DNA of 64,000 nt from assembly GCF_900182725.1 (NCBI RefSeq), contig NZ_FXTO01000002.1, positions 62,001 to 126,000 of the forward strand, given 5' to 3'. Every line of letters starts with the position of its first letter. Positions within the stretch are counted from its first letter, which is position 1. The position numbers were made by a program, and so were the translations under genes. The DNA is from Thalassovita litoralis (GTDB lineage Bacteria; Pseudomonadota; Alphaproteobacteria; Rhodobacterales; Rhodobacteraceae). The notes beneath the pieces were generated by a model that worked only from the letters and a program-made list of their open reading frames with translations, ran no database searches and was not told the origin of the DNA. Positions 7,807 through 18,400 of the stretch are shown here, one piece after another.

Positions 7807-9108
7807 ATGGACCCGCTTGTCGTTGCCGGGATCGGTTTTGTGCTGATGCTGGGGCTGATTGCCCTGCATGTTCCCATTGGGATTGCTATGGGGTTTGTCG
7901 GGGTAACAGGGTTTGCAATGGTGGCCGGATGGGGGCCTGCGCTGTCCTTACTGGCATCCGAACCTGCGTCCACGCTGACGAATCTGAATTTGGCGGTTAT
8001 TCCGCTGTTCATGCTGATGGGCAACTTGGCGGCCTCGGCAGGGTTGGCAAACGATGTGTATAACATTGCTCACGCGTTTATCGGCCATCGCAAGGGCGGG
8101 TTGGCAACGGCAACAGTGCTGGGGTGCGGTGGCTTTGGTGCCGTATGCGGGTCGGGGGTGGCGACAACGGCAACCTTTGGCCGCGTCGCGTTGCCTGAAA
8201 TGTTGACGCGGAACTATTCCCCGTCGCTGGCCACTGGCGCGATTGCTGCCGGGGGAACGCTGGGGATCATCGTGCCGCCTTCGACGATCATGGTGCTTTA
8301 TGCCATCCTGACCGAGCAATTCGTGGTCGAACTGTTCACTGCGGCTCTGATCCCGGCACTGTTGGCGGTGGTGCTTTATATGGCAGCCGTGCGCGGCACC
8401 GTGATGCTGGATCCGACATCCGCCCAGACCATCGAAAAGCTGTCTTTCGCGGAACAGATGGCGGCCCTGCGCAAAGGGTGGGGCGTCGTCGTGTTGTCCG
8501 TTGTGGTTTTGGGTGGCATCTATTCCGGTATCTTTACCGTGAACGAGGCAGCGGCTGTCGGTGTCGTGGTGGCATTCCTGTTTCTGATCGCGCGACATGG
8601 GTTCGATCTGAAAGAACTGACCAGCGTTCTGGCGCAGGCCAGCGCGGCGACCGCGATGATTTACATCATGGTTTTCGGTGCCACGATTTTTTCTTACTTC
8701 ATGGCGATTACTGATGCGCCTTCGATCATCGTGAACGGGATTGCGGCGATGAACCTGCCACCGCTGGGCGTTATCGCGATGTTGTTGGTGTTGTATATCT
8801 TTTTGGGCGCCTTCTTTGACGAGGTCGCCGCGATGATCGTCACGCTGCCTTTTGTGATCCCGGTGGTGCAGCATTTGGGGTTCGATCTGGTTTGGTGGGG
8901 GATTATCAATGTGATCGTGATCGAAATAGGCATGATTACCCCGCCCATCGGCATCAACGTCATGGTGCTGAACGCCTTGCGCCGGGATATCAATCTGCAA
9001 ACCATTTACAAAGGTATTCTGCCCTTTTTCGTGGCGGATATGGTGCGGCTTGTGATCCTTGTCAGCTTCCCCGCGCTGACCTTGTGGTTGCCGAAACTTC
9101 TCCTGTGA
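7807..9108 (+). CDS. dctM: TRAP transporter large permease (DctM-type)
   Basis: A 433-residue membrane protein of standard DctM length with about 12 hydrophobic segments. Family signatures include the early MLMGNLAASAGLANDVYN, the glycine-rich CGGFGAVCGSGVATTATFGRVALPEM split between helices, GGTLGIIVPPSTIMVLY and the late EIGMITPPIGINVMVLN. It carries the sodium and substrate path. AGGAG precedes the ATG. Operator 3 begins three bases after its stop, so the binding-protein gene can be controlled separately from the permeases. Confidence 0.93.
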   Translation: MDPLVVAGIGFVLMLGLIALHVPIGIAMGFVGVTGFAMVAGWGPALSLLASEPASTLTNLNLAVIPLFMLMGNLAASAGLANDVYNIAHAFIGHRKGGLATATVLGCGGFGAVCGSGVATTATFGRVALPEMLTRNYSPSLATGAIAAGGTLGIIVPPSTIMVLYAILTEQFVVELFTAALIPALLAVVLYMAAVRGTVMLDPTSAQTIEKLSFAEQMAALRKGWGVVVLSVVVLGGIYSGIFTVNEAAAVGVVVAFLFLIARHGFDLKELTSVLAQASAATAMIYIMVFGATIFSYFMAITDAPSIIVNGIAAMNLPPLGVIAMLLVLYIFLGAFFDEVAAMIVTLPFVIPVVQHLGFDLVWWGIINVIVIEIGMITPPIGINVMVLNALRRDINLQTIYKGILPFFVADMVRLVILVSFPALTLWLPKLLL

Positions 9109-9111
9109 TTT

Positions 9112-9126
9112 GTTCACTTGATGAAC
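9112..9126. promoter_or_regulatory. Operator 3, before dctP
   Basis: GTTCACTTGATGAAC, the most diverged of the four copies, 89 bp before the dctP start and just after the dctM stop. It implies an extra promoter for the binding protein, which is needed in excess over the permease. Confidence 0.65.
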
Positions 9127-9215
9127 TCAAAACGCAAACCGCATTCTTGGGTTTTGTTTCACGTCTACACTCTGCCTCAACGTCTAATATGCTGATTTCC
9201 AAGGGAGGAAACACA

Positions 9216-10214
9216 ATGAAACTACTGAAACGTACTGTCGCTGCTTTGGCGCTGACCGCTGGGTTTGCAAGCTCGGCCGCCGCCGAAATGTTGCGGTTTT
9301 CCAGCTTTGAGCCCCCGGTTGCTTTCCTGACAAAAGAGGTGTTTTCCGGCTGGGCCAAGCGTGTAACAGATGCGTCCGGTGGCGAGGCCAGTGTGAAGAT
9401 TTTCGCCGGTGGAACGTTGGGTCGTTCCCCCGCACAGCAATTGCAAATGGTGGCCGATGGGGTGGCTGATATTGCCTTTATCGTGCCCGGCTATAACCCT
9501 GGGGTTTTTCCGGGCATGACCGTGGGGGAGCTGCCTTTTACGGTAACATCATCACAGGCCGGATCAGAGGCGCTTTGGGCGATGTACGAACAGGGGATGT
9601 TGGCCGGGGATTTTGATAAATACAAAATCATCGGTTTGTTTACGTCTGCTCCGCAAGCTGTAGCCTCGAAATCTCAGATCAAGATGCCAACGGATATGAA
9701 CGGGCTGAATTTCCGCGCATCGTCACCTGAACTGTTGGTCGCGATTGAAAATATGGGGGCGGTTCCTGTGGGGGGAATCACCGGGCCGGGCGTGGCCGAG
9801 GCGATCTCGCGCGGGTTGATCGACGGGTCGTTTAACGAATGGAGTGCGCTGAAATCCTTTCGTATTCTGGAAGCGGTGGAACATGTGCTAGAGGTGCCTA
9901 TGGGGACTAGCCCGCTGATGATTGTGATGAACAAAGCCAAATACGAGGGCCTGTCAGACAAGGCCAAGGCCGCGATTGACGCCAATTCGGGAGCGGCGTT
10001 CGCCACGGCGTTTGGGCAAGCCTTCGACGTGCAAAATGACGCTGTGCGGGCCGATGCGGTCAAGGCCGGTAAGCTGACCATCACCACACCGGATGCGGCA
10101 ACTTTGGCAGCGTGGCAACAAGCCACGCGCCCATCCATCGAACAGTGGATTGCGAAAACCGAAAACGGGCAGGCGATTTACGATGCCTATCTTGCTGCGA
10201 TGACGGCAAAGTAA
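9216..10214 (+). CDS. dctP: TRAP transporter substrate-binding protein (DctP-type)
   Basis: A 332-residue periplasmic protein. The long frame was trimmed to ATG 9216, which follows GGGAGG and opens on a Sec signal peptide: basic MKLLKR, hydrophobic core, then SSAAA with likely cleavage after residue 23. Mature-domain features include GGTLGRSPAQQLQMVADGVADIAF and MNGLNFRASSPELLVAIENMGAVPV; the Arg in NFRA is where DctP proteins bind the substrate carboxylate. This supports uptake of a carboxylic acid, fitting an aromatic-acid pathway. A strong terminator follows 30 bp after the stop. Confidence 0.92.
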   Translation: MKLLKRTVAALALTAGFASSAAAEMLRFSSFEPPVAFLTKEVFSGWAKRVTDASGGEASVKIFAGGTLGRSPAQQLQMVADGVADIAFIVPGYNPGVFPGMTVGELPFTVTSSQAGSEALWAMYEQGMLAGDFDKYKIIGLFTSAPQAVASKSQIKMPTDMNGLNFRASSPELLVAIENMGAVPVGGITGPGVAEAISRGLIDGSFNEWSALKSFRILEAVEHVLEVPMGTSPLMIVMNKAKYEGLSDKAKAAIDANSGAAFATAFGQAFDVQNDAVRADAVKAGKLTITTPDAATLAAWQQATRPSIEQWIAKTENGQAIYDAYLAAMTAK

Positions 10215-10244
10215 ATTCCAAGTATCCGGTGTTTGGTTGGGAGC

Positions 10245-10270
10245 GGGCGCATAATGCGCCCGTTTTCTTG
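10245..10270 (+). terminator. Rho-independent terminator of dctP
   Basis: The perfect inverted repeat CGGGCGCAT/ATGCGCCCG is followed by TTTTCTT. It separates the TRAP unit from the dioxygenase unit, which restarts at operator 4. Confidence 0.85.
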
Positions 10271-10289
10271 TTTAATTTCAATGGTGGGT

Positions 10290-10304
10290 GTTCGCGTGGT
10301 GAAC
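10290..10304. promoter_or_regulatory. Operator 4, before the extradiol dioxygenase operon
   Basis: GTTCGCGTGGTGAAC, 80 bp before the dioxygenase start and 20 bp after the dctP terminator, in the same relative position as the other copies. Confidence 0.7.
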
Positions 10305-10384
10305 TGATTGCCCCCGTCGCTTGAGAAGTTCGGCTGAAGTCGGCGGTATATGGGCAGGGCGTTTTCGCGCATCAGGAGGGATCA

Positions 10385-11347
10385 ATGGAAATCACATCGC
10401 TGGGCTATATCGGCATCAATTCAACCCGAACCGAGGATTGGGCAAGCTATGCCACGGGGCTTCTGGGGATGCAGCAGGTGGATCGTTCCGGGCAGTCCCG
10501 CGCGTTCCGCATGGATGATCGCAAACAGCGCCTAGTCGTCACCGGCGAAGAAGGCGAAGGTCTGGGCTTCATGGGGTGGGAAGTGGACAGTCCCGAAGCG
10601 CTGGACCGTCTGGCCTCGCGGTTGGAAAATGCGGGTGTGGCGGTTGAATTGGCGGGCGGTGCGCTGGCGGATGAACGGTTCGTCACGCGTTTGATCCGCT
10701 TCAAAGACCCCGAGGGCAACCAGTTAGAAGTGTTCTGTGGCCCGCACCAAAATGACGATCCGTTCCAGCCCGGACGCCCGATTACAGGGTTTAAAACGGG
10801 TGCTGTAGGTATGGGGCACGCGGTCCTGAAGGCCAAGGATGCGACGGCGTTATTGCCATTTTATGTTGATTTGCTGGGCTTTCGTATCTCGGATTATTCG
10901 CTGGTGCCGTATCCGCTGTACTTCTTCCATGTGAACGGACGGCATCATAGTTTTGCGATGGTGGGATTGGGGCATCAGGGCTTCCATCATTTCATGGTGG
11001 AATATCAGGCGCTGGACGATCTGGGGCAGGGGTATGATCTGGCCCAGATCGAGCAGGACCGACTGGCCTATACGCTGGGGCGGCATACGAACGATTGGAT
11101 GATGAGCTTTTACACGCATACGCCATCAGGATTCTTTATCGAAACAGGCTTTGGCGGGCGCGAGATCGACCCCCAGACATGGGAACCGCATGAAACCTTT
11201 GATGGGCCAAGCCTGTGGGGCCATGACCGCACCTATATGGAAGAGGCACAGCGCAAGCGGTTGGAGGATATGAGGCTGGATCTGGCGCGGCGCGGAGTGC
11301 AGGCCCCGAATTGTCCGTGGCTGACCTCGGTTCGCGGGGCAGTCTGA
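10385..11347 (+). CDS. Type I extradiol (catechol 2,3-) dioxygenase, two-domain VOC family
   Basis: A 320-residue protein with two vicinal-oxygen-chelate modules, like BphC-type enzymes, that cleave catechols next to the hydroxyls using Fe(II) and O2. The iron triad is visible in the C-terminal module: H145 (VGMGHAVL), H201 or H202 (FHHFMVE) and E253 (FFIETGFGG). The second-shell acid-base His and Tyr fit H234 (LGRHTND) and Y243 (SFYTHTPSG); H187/H188 corresponds to the other conserved active-site His. AGGAGGG lies just before the ATG. It is first in a tightly packed operon with the decarboxylase-like, FAH and quinone-reductase genes. All ligands are present, so it should be active. Confidence 0.9.
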   Translation: MEITSLGYIGINSTRTEDWASYATGLLGMQQVDRSGQSRAFRMDDRKQRLVVTGEEGEGLGFMGWEVDSPEALDRLASRLENAGVAVELAGGALADERFVTRLIRFKDPEGNQLEVFCGPHQNDDPFQPGRPITGFKTGAVGMGHAVLKAKDATALLPFYVDLLGFRISDYSLVPYPLYFFHVNGRHHSFAMVGLGHQGFHHFMVEYQALDDLGQGYDLAQIEQDRLAYTLGRHTNDWMMSFYTHTPSGFFIETGFGGREIDPQTWEPHETFDGPSLWGHDRTYMEEAQRKRLEDMRLDLARRGVQAPNCPWLTSVRGAV

Positions 11348-12189
11348 TGGGCGGTTTTCTGTTCGATGAAGCTGCACGGTATCGGATGCCGGTCTTGTTC
11401 GGTCCGACACCGGGGCCGCGGCAAGGGCCAGAGTTGGAACAATTCGATGGGTCTGATGCACCTTTTACCGTCACTGGCGCCCGTTTTGAAAGCGATGCAC
11501 AGGCGCTAACGGCGTTATTACCTGCGGGGTTTGATCTGGACGGCGCTCCTGTTGTGACGGTCGAACATACGATCCTGCACGATCTGCAATGGCTGGCGGG
11601 GCGGTCTTATTCGATGCTGGGGGTGAAAGTTCCCGTCGTTTTTTCCGGGGCTTCTGAAACTTTGCGGGGGGCGTTGCTTTTGGTTCTCTGGGAAAACCGT
11701 GCGGAACCTATTCTTAGCGGGCGCGAAGAACTGGGGTTTAACAAACTGTTTTGCGATTTGCCTGACCCAATGACAGTGGGGGCTACACGGACCTGTCGGG
11801 CCAGTTGGGATGGGCATGGTTTTTTTGATCTGACACTCACAGATTTGACCCTTGCGGATGTGCCGGTGTCGCGTCCATCGGACGGGGTGCTGCATTATGC
11901 CTATATGCCCCCGATGGGGATGGCCGGACCGCATGAAACGCGGACACGCGTGATGCTTAGCCCCAACCCGCCCGCAACGCCGTCGCGTGTTGTCAGCTAT
12001 CAGACCGGGACGGCGAGCCTGTCATTCGTGCGCTCTGATTTTCAGCAAATGCCGACGATGTTCCATATTGTGAATACCCTGCATGAGTTGCCCGTCCGGC
12101 AAATGCTGGGCGGATTTGTGATGCAGGGGCGCGGCAAAAGCGATCTGCACGAGCAGCGCATGGTTGCCCAACATGCGTTCACCAAATGA
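11347..12189 (+). CDS. Acetoacetate decarboxylase family protein
   Basis: A 280-residue protein; the ATG at 11347 shares a base with the dioxygenase stop (TGATG), so it was preferred to the longer open frame. The region ENRAEPILSGREELGFNKLF matches the acetoacetate decarboxylase family active-site segment (GRE..G..K), where Lys forms the Schiff base. Close relatives include decarboxylases, but also aldolase-dehydratases that keep the fold. In this operon it could decarboxylate a keto acid from ring cleavage or acetoacetate from the BKACE reaction. The function is inference; the fold call is firm. Confidence 0.8.
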   Translation: MGGFLFDEAARYRMPVLFGPTPGPRQGPELEQFDGSDAPFTVTGARFESDAQALTALLPAGFDLDGAPVVTVEHTILHDLQWLAGRSYSMLGVKVPVVFSGASETLRGALLLVLWENRAEPILSGREELGFNKLFCDLPDPMTVGATRTCRASWDGHGFFDLTLTDLTLADVPVSRPSDGVLHYAYMPPMGMAGPHETRTRVMLSPNPPATPSRVVSYQTGTASLSFVRSDFQQMPTMFHIVNTLHELPVRQMLGGFVMQGRGKSDLHEQRMVAQHAFTK

Positions 12190-12273
12190 ACACAAGTAGG
12201 GTGCGGGCTTTGCCCGATTGCCGTGCTTGATTACCCGATGTTTAACCAAACTTACCCCGCCAGGAGGACCCAG

Positions 12274-13119
12274 ATGCGGCTTGTTTCCTTTCAATTGAAT
12301 GATGGCACCCAATCATATGGCGTGATCGAAGGTGACGCGATCCGCGCCGCCGATACTGCGCTGACAAGCAAATATGCCGATCTGCGCGCGGTGCTGACAG
12401 CTGGTGCTACTGCGGAATTGGCGGGATCAACCGGGCCGGTGCTGGCGCTGGCCGATGTCACGTTGTTGTCCCCCTTGCCGAACCCGGACAAAATCATCTG
12501 TATCGGCCTGAACTACATGTCCCACATCAAGGAAACCGGGCGGGACAAGCCGAAGCACCCGTCGATTTTTACGCGCTATCCGTCCTCGGTCATTGGGCAT
12601 GATGTGCCGCTGGTACGCCCCAAGGCCAGCCAAGATTTCGACTACGAAGGTGAATTGGCCGTGATCATCGGCAAGGAAGGCCGCCACATCGCGCAGGCGG
12701 ATGCGTGGGATCATATTGCAGGTTATAGCTGCTTCAACGATGGGTCGATCCGCGATTACCAAATTCACACCAGCCAGTTTTGGCCGGGCAAAAGCTTTGA
12801 CGACAGCGGGTCGATGGGGCCGTGGATCGTGACAGCGGATGATCTGCCTGATGTGACGGAACAGACACTGACGACCCGCATTAACGGCAATGTGGAACAG
12901 CAATCCAAACTGGACGATCTGGCGATCAGCATTCCTGAAATCATTGCCTACGTGTCCACCGTTACAAAATTGCTTCCGGGCGATGTGATCGCCACCGGCA
13001 CGCCGGGCGGTGTGGGGAAGTTCCGCAAACCGCAATTGTATATGAAACCCGGTGACGTGGCCGAGGTGGAAATCACTGGCATCGGCATCCTGCGCAACGG
13101 TGTCGTGGACGAGGCATGA
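12274..13119 (+). CDS. Fumarylacetoacetate hydrolase family protein
   Basis: A 281-residue FAH-fold enzyme. The ATG at 12274 follows AGGAGG. Residues from about 70 onward carry the family core: ICIGLNYMSHIKE, the metal-site DFDYEGELAVIIGKEG (Glu/Glu/Asp ligands), YSCFNDGSIRDYQ and the GTPGGVG loop near the end. The family hydrolyses C-C bonds of beta-diketones or isomerises/decarboxylates 2-oxo-diacids in meta pathways. Here it would act on the ring-opened product. The quinone-reductase gene overlaps its stop by ATGA. A second FAH-family gene lies at 30835 outside this operon. Confidence 0.9.
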   Translation: MRLVSFQLNDGTQSYGVIEGDAIRAADTALTSKYADLRAVLTAGATAELAGSTGPVLALADVTLLSPLPNPDKIICIGLNYMSHIKETGRDKPKHPSIFTRYPSSVIGHDVPLVRPKASQDFDYEGELAVIIGKEGRHIAQADAWDHIAGYSCFNDGSIRDYQIHTSQFWPGKSFDDSGSMGPWIVTADDLPDVTEQTLTTRINGNVEQQSKLDDLAISIPEIIAYVSTVTKLLPGDVIATGTPGGVGKFRKPQLYMKPGDVAEVEITGIGILRNGVVDEA

Positions 13120-14129
13120 GCGAAGCCAAAGAAGATTTGCCTAAAACCATCCGCGCGGTCACTTTGACCGGCGCGGGTGGTCCCGAAGTGTTACGCCTGT
13201 CCGAATTGCCCTGTCCCCGACCGGGGCCGGGGCAAGTGCTGATCGCGGTGCGGGCCGCTGGGGTCAACCGGCCTGACATTGCCCAACGCGAAGGTCGGTA
13301 TCCCGTTCCACCTGATGCCAGCCCTGTGCCGGGGTTGGAAGTCGTGGGCCATATCGCGGCTTTGGGGGATGGCGTCGATGGTTTGGCCGTGGGCCAGCAG
13401 GTTTGCGCTTTGGTGCATGGTGGCGGCTACGCCAGTCACGCGCTGGCCGACGCGGGCACCGTCATGCCTGTACCTGACGGGATTAGTCTGGAACAGGCAG
13501 CGGCCTTGCCCGAGGTTGCGTTGACGGTTGAATTCAACATGATGCAACGCGCGGCGCTTCGGGGTGGGGAAACCGTTCTGATACACGGCGGCAGTAGCGG
13601 TATTGGCAGCCACGCCATTGAACGCGCCAAGGCACAGGGGGCCACGGTTATCGTCACTGCCGGAAACGCAGCTAAATGTGCCTATTGCCGTGATCTTGGG
13701 GCCGATTTGGCGATCAATTACCATGAGCAGGATTTCGTTGCCGAAACGCTGAGCTTTACCAGCGGGCGCGGTGCGGATGTGGTGCTGGATATGGTGGGCG
13801 GCGACTATGTCAGCCGTAATTTGCAGGCGCTGGCCGCAGATGGGCGCTATGCGTTGATTTCGCTACAAGGCGGGCGCCATATAGCTGCTGATCTGGAACC
13901 CTTGTTGCGGCGCAGGCTATCGCTGATCGGGTCAACCCTTCGCCCTTTGCCGCCCGCCCGCAAGGCCGCGCTGGCTGCGGATGTGATTCAACAGGTCTGG
14001 CCGTTGGTCGCTGGGGGGCAAATCCGTCCCCGTATCTTCCAAAGCTTCCCGCTGGAACAGGTGGCGCAGGCTCATGCGCTGATGGACAGCGGGCAGCACA
14101 TGGGCAAGATCGTCCTGACGCTTGACTGA
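13116..14129 (+). CDS. NAD(P)H quinone oxidoreductase / medium-chain dehydrogenase, PIG3-like
   Basis: A 337-residue medium-chain reductase. The N-terminal GroES-like domain lacks the catalytic and structural zinc cysteines, as in quinone oxidoreductases. The Rossmann domain has IHGGSSGIGSHAIERAKAQG (about 157-176), and the C-terminal LEQVAQAHALMDSGQHMGKIVL is characteristic of the PIG3/QorA branch. It reduces quinones or enones with NADPH. Last gene of the dioxygenase operon (ATGA overlap with the FAH gene), so it may reduce an unsaturated intermediate or detoxify quinones formed from catechols. Confidence 0.88.
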   Translation: MSEAKEDLPKTIRAVTLTGAGGPEVLRLSELPCPRPGPGQVLIAVRAAGVNRPDIAQREGRYPVPPDASPVPGLEVVGHIAALGDGVDGLAVGQQVCALVHGGGYASHALADAGTVMPVPDGISLEQAAALPEVALTVEFNMMQRAALRGGETVLIHGGSSGIGSHAIERAKAQGATVIVTAGNAAKCAYCRDLGADLAINYHEQDFVAETLSFTSGRGADVVLDMVGGDYVSRNLQALAADGRYALISLQGGRHIAADLEPLLRRRLSLIGSTLRPLPPARKAALAADVIQQVWPLVAGGQIRPRIFQSFPLEQVAQAHALMDSGQHMGKIVLTLD

Positions 14130-14132
14130 TCC

Positions 14133-14161
14133 ATAGCCGCTATCGTTGTGATGGCGGCTAT
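14133..14161. terminator. Hairpin between convergent genes
   Basis: ATAGCCGC and GCGGCTAT pair across a 13-base loop between the quinone reductase and DoxX genes. No clear U-run follows on either strand, so its strength as a terminator is uncertain. Confidence 0.4.
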
Positions 14162-14164
14162 CGG

Positions 14165-14596
14165 TTATGGGTGGCGCCGCAGGTCCAGCGCGCAACACTT
14201 GGCACCGTTGATAAACACATAAAAGAGCGCCCCAAGGATCGCGATGTTTTTGAACAGCGGCCCTTCGTGGCCGGGGGCAATATGGATGGTGACGGTGATC
14301 GGCACCAGCGTCATGAACATCGCCAACGCTGCCAGACGGGTGGAATAGCCCGCGATCATGAACAGGCTGCCAATGACGAAAACGGCACCGGACAGATGCA
14401 GCAACGCCAAAGGATTGCCGATCATCATCACCTGATCCAGCCACGGCGAATCCAGCAACCGCGCCAGCATTTCATCGCTACGCATGAAATGGCCAATTCC
14501 GCCGATCAGGAAAATCAGGCACAGGGTCACGCGAAAGACAACATCGGACAGGCCAGCGAACCGCGCCAGCCGTGCCCGTAGAAAGGCATCGAACAT
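14165..14596 (-). CDS. DoxX family membrane protein
   Basis: A 143-residue protein with about four transmembrane helices and the DoxX pattern: FRVTLCLIFLIGGIGHFMRSDEM near the start and LKNIAILGALFY-like FKNIAILGALFYVFINGAK near the end. DoxX proteins are small inner-membrane proteins linked to respiratory or redox functions. It follows katG on the same strand with a 96-bp gap that contains a hairpin, so cotranscription with katG is possible but not certain. A weak ribosome site precedes the ATG. Confidence 0.82.
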   Translation of the reverse strand: MFDAFLRARLARFAGLSDVVFRVTLCLIFLIGGIGHFMRSDEMLARLLDSPWLDQVMMIGNPLALLHLSGAVFVIGSLFMIAGYSTRLAALAMFMTLVPITVTIHIAPGHEGPLFKNIAILGALFYVFINGAKCCALDLRRHP

Positions 14597-14654
14597 AAGA
14601 TAACTCTGACGATAGAGGGAAAAGGCAGGCGCAGCAAAACGGCTGCTTGGGAAC

Positions 14655-14682
14655 GCCCCCGCAACACCGTGGCTGCGGGGGC
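14655..14682 (-). terminator. GC-rich hairpin after katG
   Basis: GCCCCCGCA pairs with TGCGGGGGC ten bases after the katG stop. On the minus strand GTTCCC rather than a U-run follows, so it may be an attenuator or processing hairpin between katG and doxX. Confidence 0.45.
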
Positions 14683-14692
14683 AGGGAAGCGA

Positions 14693-17338
<2,646 letters not shown>

Positions 17339-18304
17339 ATGTCCATATTCAAACCCAGCCGTCGTGAGATTCTGAAACTGGCGGCCATCGCGCCGACCTT
17401 TGCCTTGCCGGGGGCGGTGCGGGCGCAGCTTGGCCGTCCTGCGGGGGATAACCCTGCGCATTTCCGGTTCACGTTGGGCGATACCCGGCTGACGATCCTG
17501 TCAGATGGGTATTTTTCGTTGCCGACCAGTGGGGTTGGAGTGAATGCGGACCCGGCAGAGGTACAAGCGTTTCTGGCGCAGCATTATCTGTCACCCGATC
17601 AGGGGTATTCGCATACCAACCATCTGCTGATTGAAAAGGGCGATGCTGTTGTGCTGGTGGATGTCGGATCGGGGAACCGGTTCTTTGACACGGTCGGCAA
17701 GCTGATGACGAATTTAGAGGCGGCGGGGATTGATCCTTCCTCGATCACGCATGTGGTGATCACGCACGCCCACCCCGATCATATCTGGGGTATTCGGGAT
17801 GATTTCGACGAAGCGATTTTCCCGGATGCTGAATATTTCTTGGGGCAGGCTGAACATTCCTATTGGACGCAGGACGATCTGGTGAATCAGGTGCCGCCCG
17901 AAGATCAGCAATTTGTGCTGGGGGCGGTCAATTCGATTGCGGTTGACGGGGTTGAATGGAACCTGGTGTCGGATGGGGATGAAATCGTGCCGGGGGTGCG
18001 GGTGATCGACACGCCGGGCCACACGCCGGGGCATATGAGCGTCGTGCTGGAAGATGGCGGTAAGCAATTGATAGCGTTGGGGGATTCAATGTCCCATTCC
18101 TATCTGAGTTTCCAGCGGCCCGATTGGTTTAACGGGGCGGATCAGAATGGCGAATTGACGGTGCAAACCCGGATGCGCCTGTTGGATATGTGTGCCGCTG
18201 ACCGGATTGCAGTTGTGGGCTATCATTTCCCGTTCCCCGGTGTCGGTCATGTTTTGCGCGAAGGCGACAGCTTTAGCTTTGTACCAGCCTTGTGGCAGTT
18301 CTAA
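17339..18304 (+). CDS. Metallo-beta-lactamase-fold hydrolase with Tat signal
   Basis: A 321-residue protein. The N-terminus SRREILKLAAIAPTFALPG is a twin-arginine signal ending near AVRAQ, so export of a folded metalloprotein to the periplasm is likely. The binuclear metal site is THAHPDHIWG (HxHxDH, around residues 143-148), with further ligands in DTPGHTPGHMSV, ALGDSMSH and GYHFPFPG. The fold covers lactonases, quorum quenchers, glyoxalase II and others, and the substrate is not evident. GAGGGAGG precedes the ATG. Monocistronic: katG is divergent and ribB follows after a 96-bp gap with a hairpin. Confidence 0.88.
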   Translation: MSIFKPSRREILKLAAIAPTFALPGAVRAQLGRPAGDNPAHFRFTLGDTRLTILSDGYFSLPTSGVGVNADPAEVQAFLAQHYLSPDQGYSHTNHLLIEKGDAVVLVDVGSGNRFFDTVGKLMTNLEAAGIDPSSITHVVITHAHPDHIWGIRDDFDEAIFPDAEYFLGQAEHSYWTQDDLVNQVPPEDQQFVLGAVNSIAVDGVEWNLVSDGDEIVPGVRVIDTPGHTPGHMSVVLEDGGKQLIALGDSMSHSYLSFQRPDWFNGADQNGELTVQTRMRLLDMCAADRIAVVGYHFPFPGVGHVLREGDSFSFVPALWQF

Positions 18305-18327
18305 GCACAAGCGCACAGTCGATGTGA

Positions 18328-18359
18328 AACGCCGCGTTGCCTCTGGTCTTCGCGGCGTT
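18328..18359 (+). other. Hairpin in the ribB leader
   Basis: AACGCCGCG pairs with CGCGGCGTT around a 14-base loop, 41 bp before ribB. There is no U-run and no FMN-riboswitch core around it. It may be a weak terminator for the upstream gene or a leader structure. Confidence 0.35.
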
Positions 18360-18400
18360 GCTGCGGTATTCGGCAGGGAACACAGCGAAACGGGGGCCTT

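Noticed and set aside
18305-18400. FMN riboswitch before ribB
   Set aside because: None of the conserved FMN-aptamer segments is present; there is only one simple hairpin.
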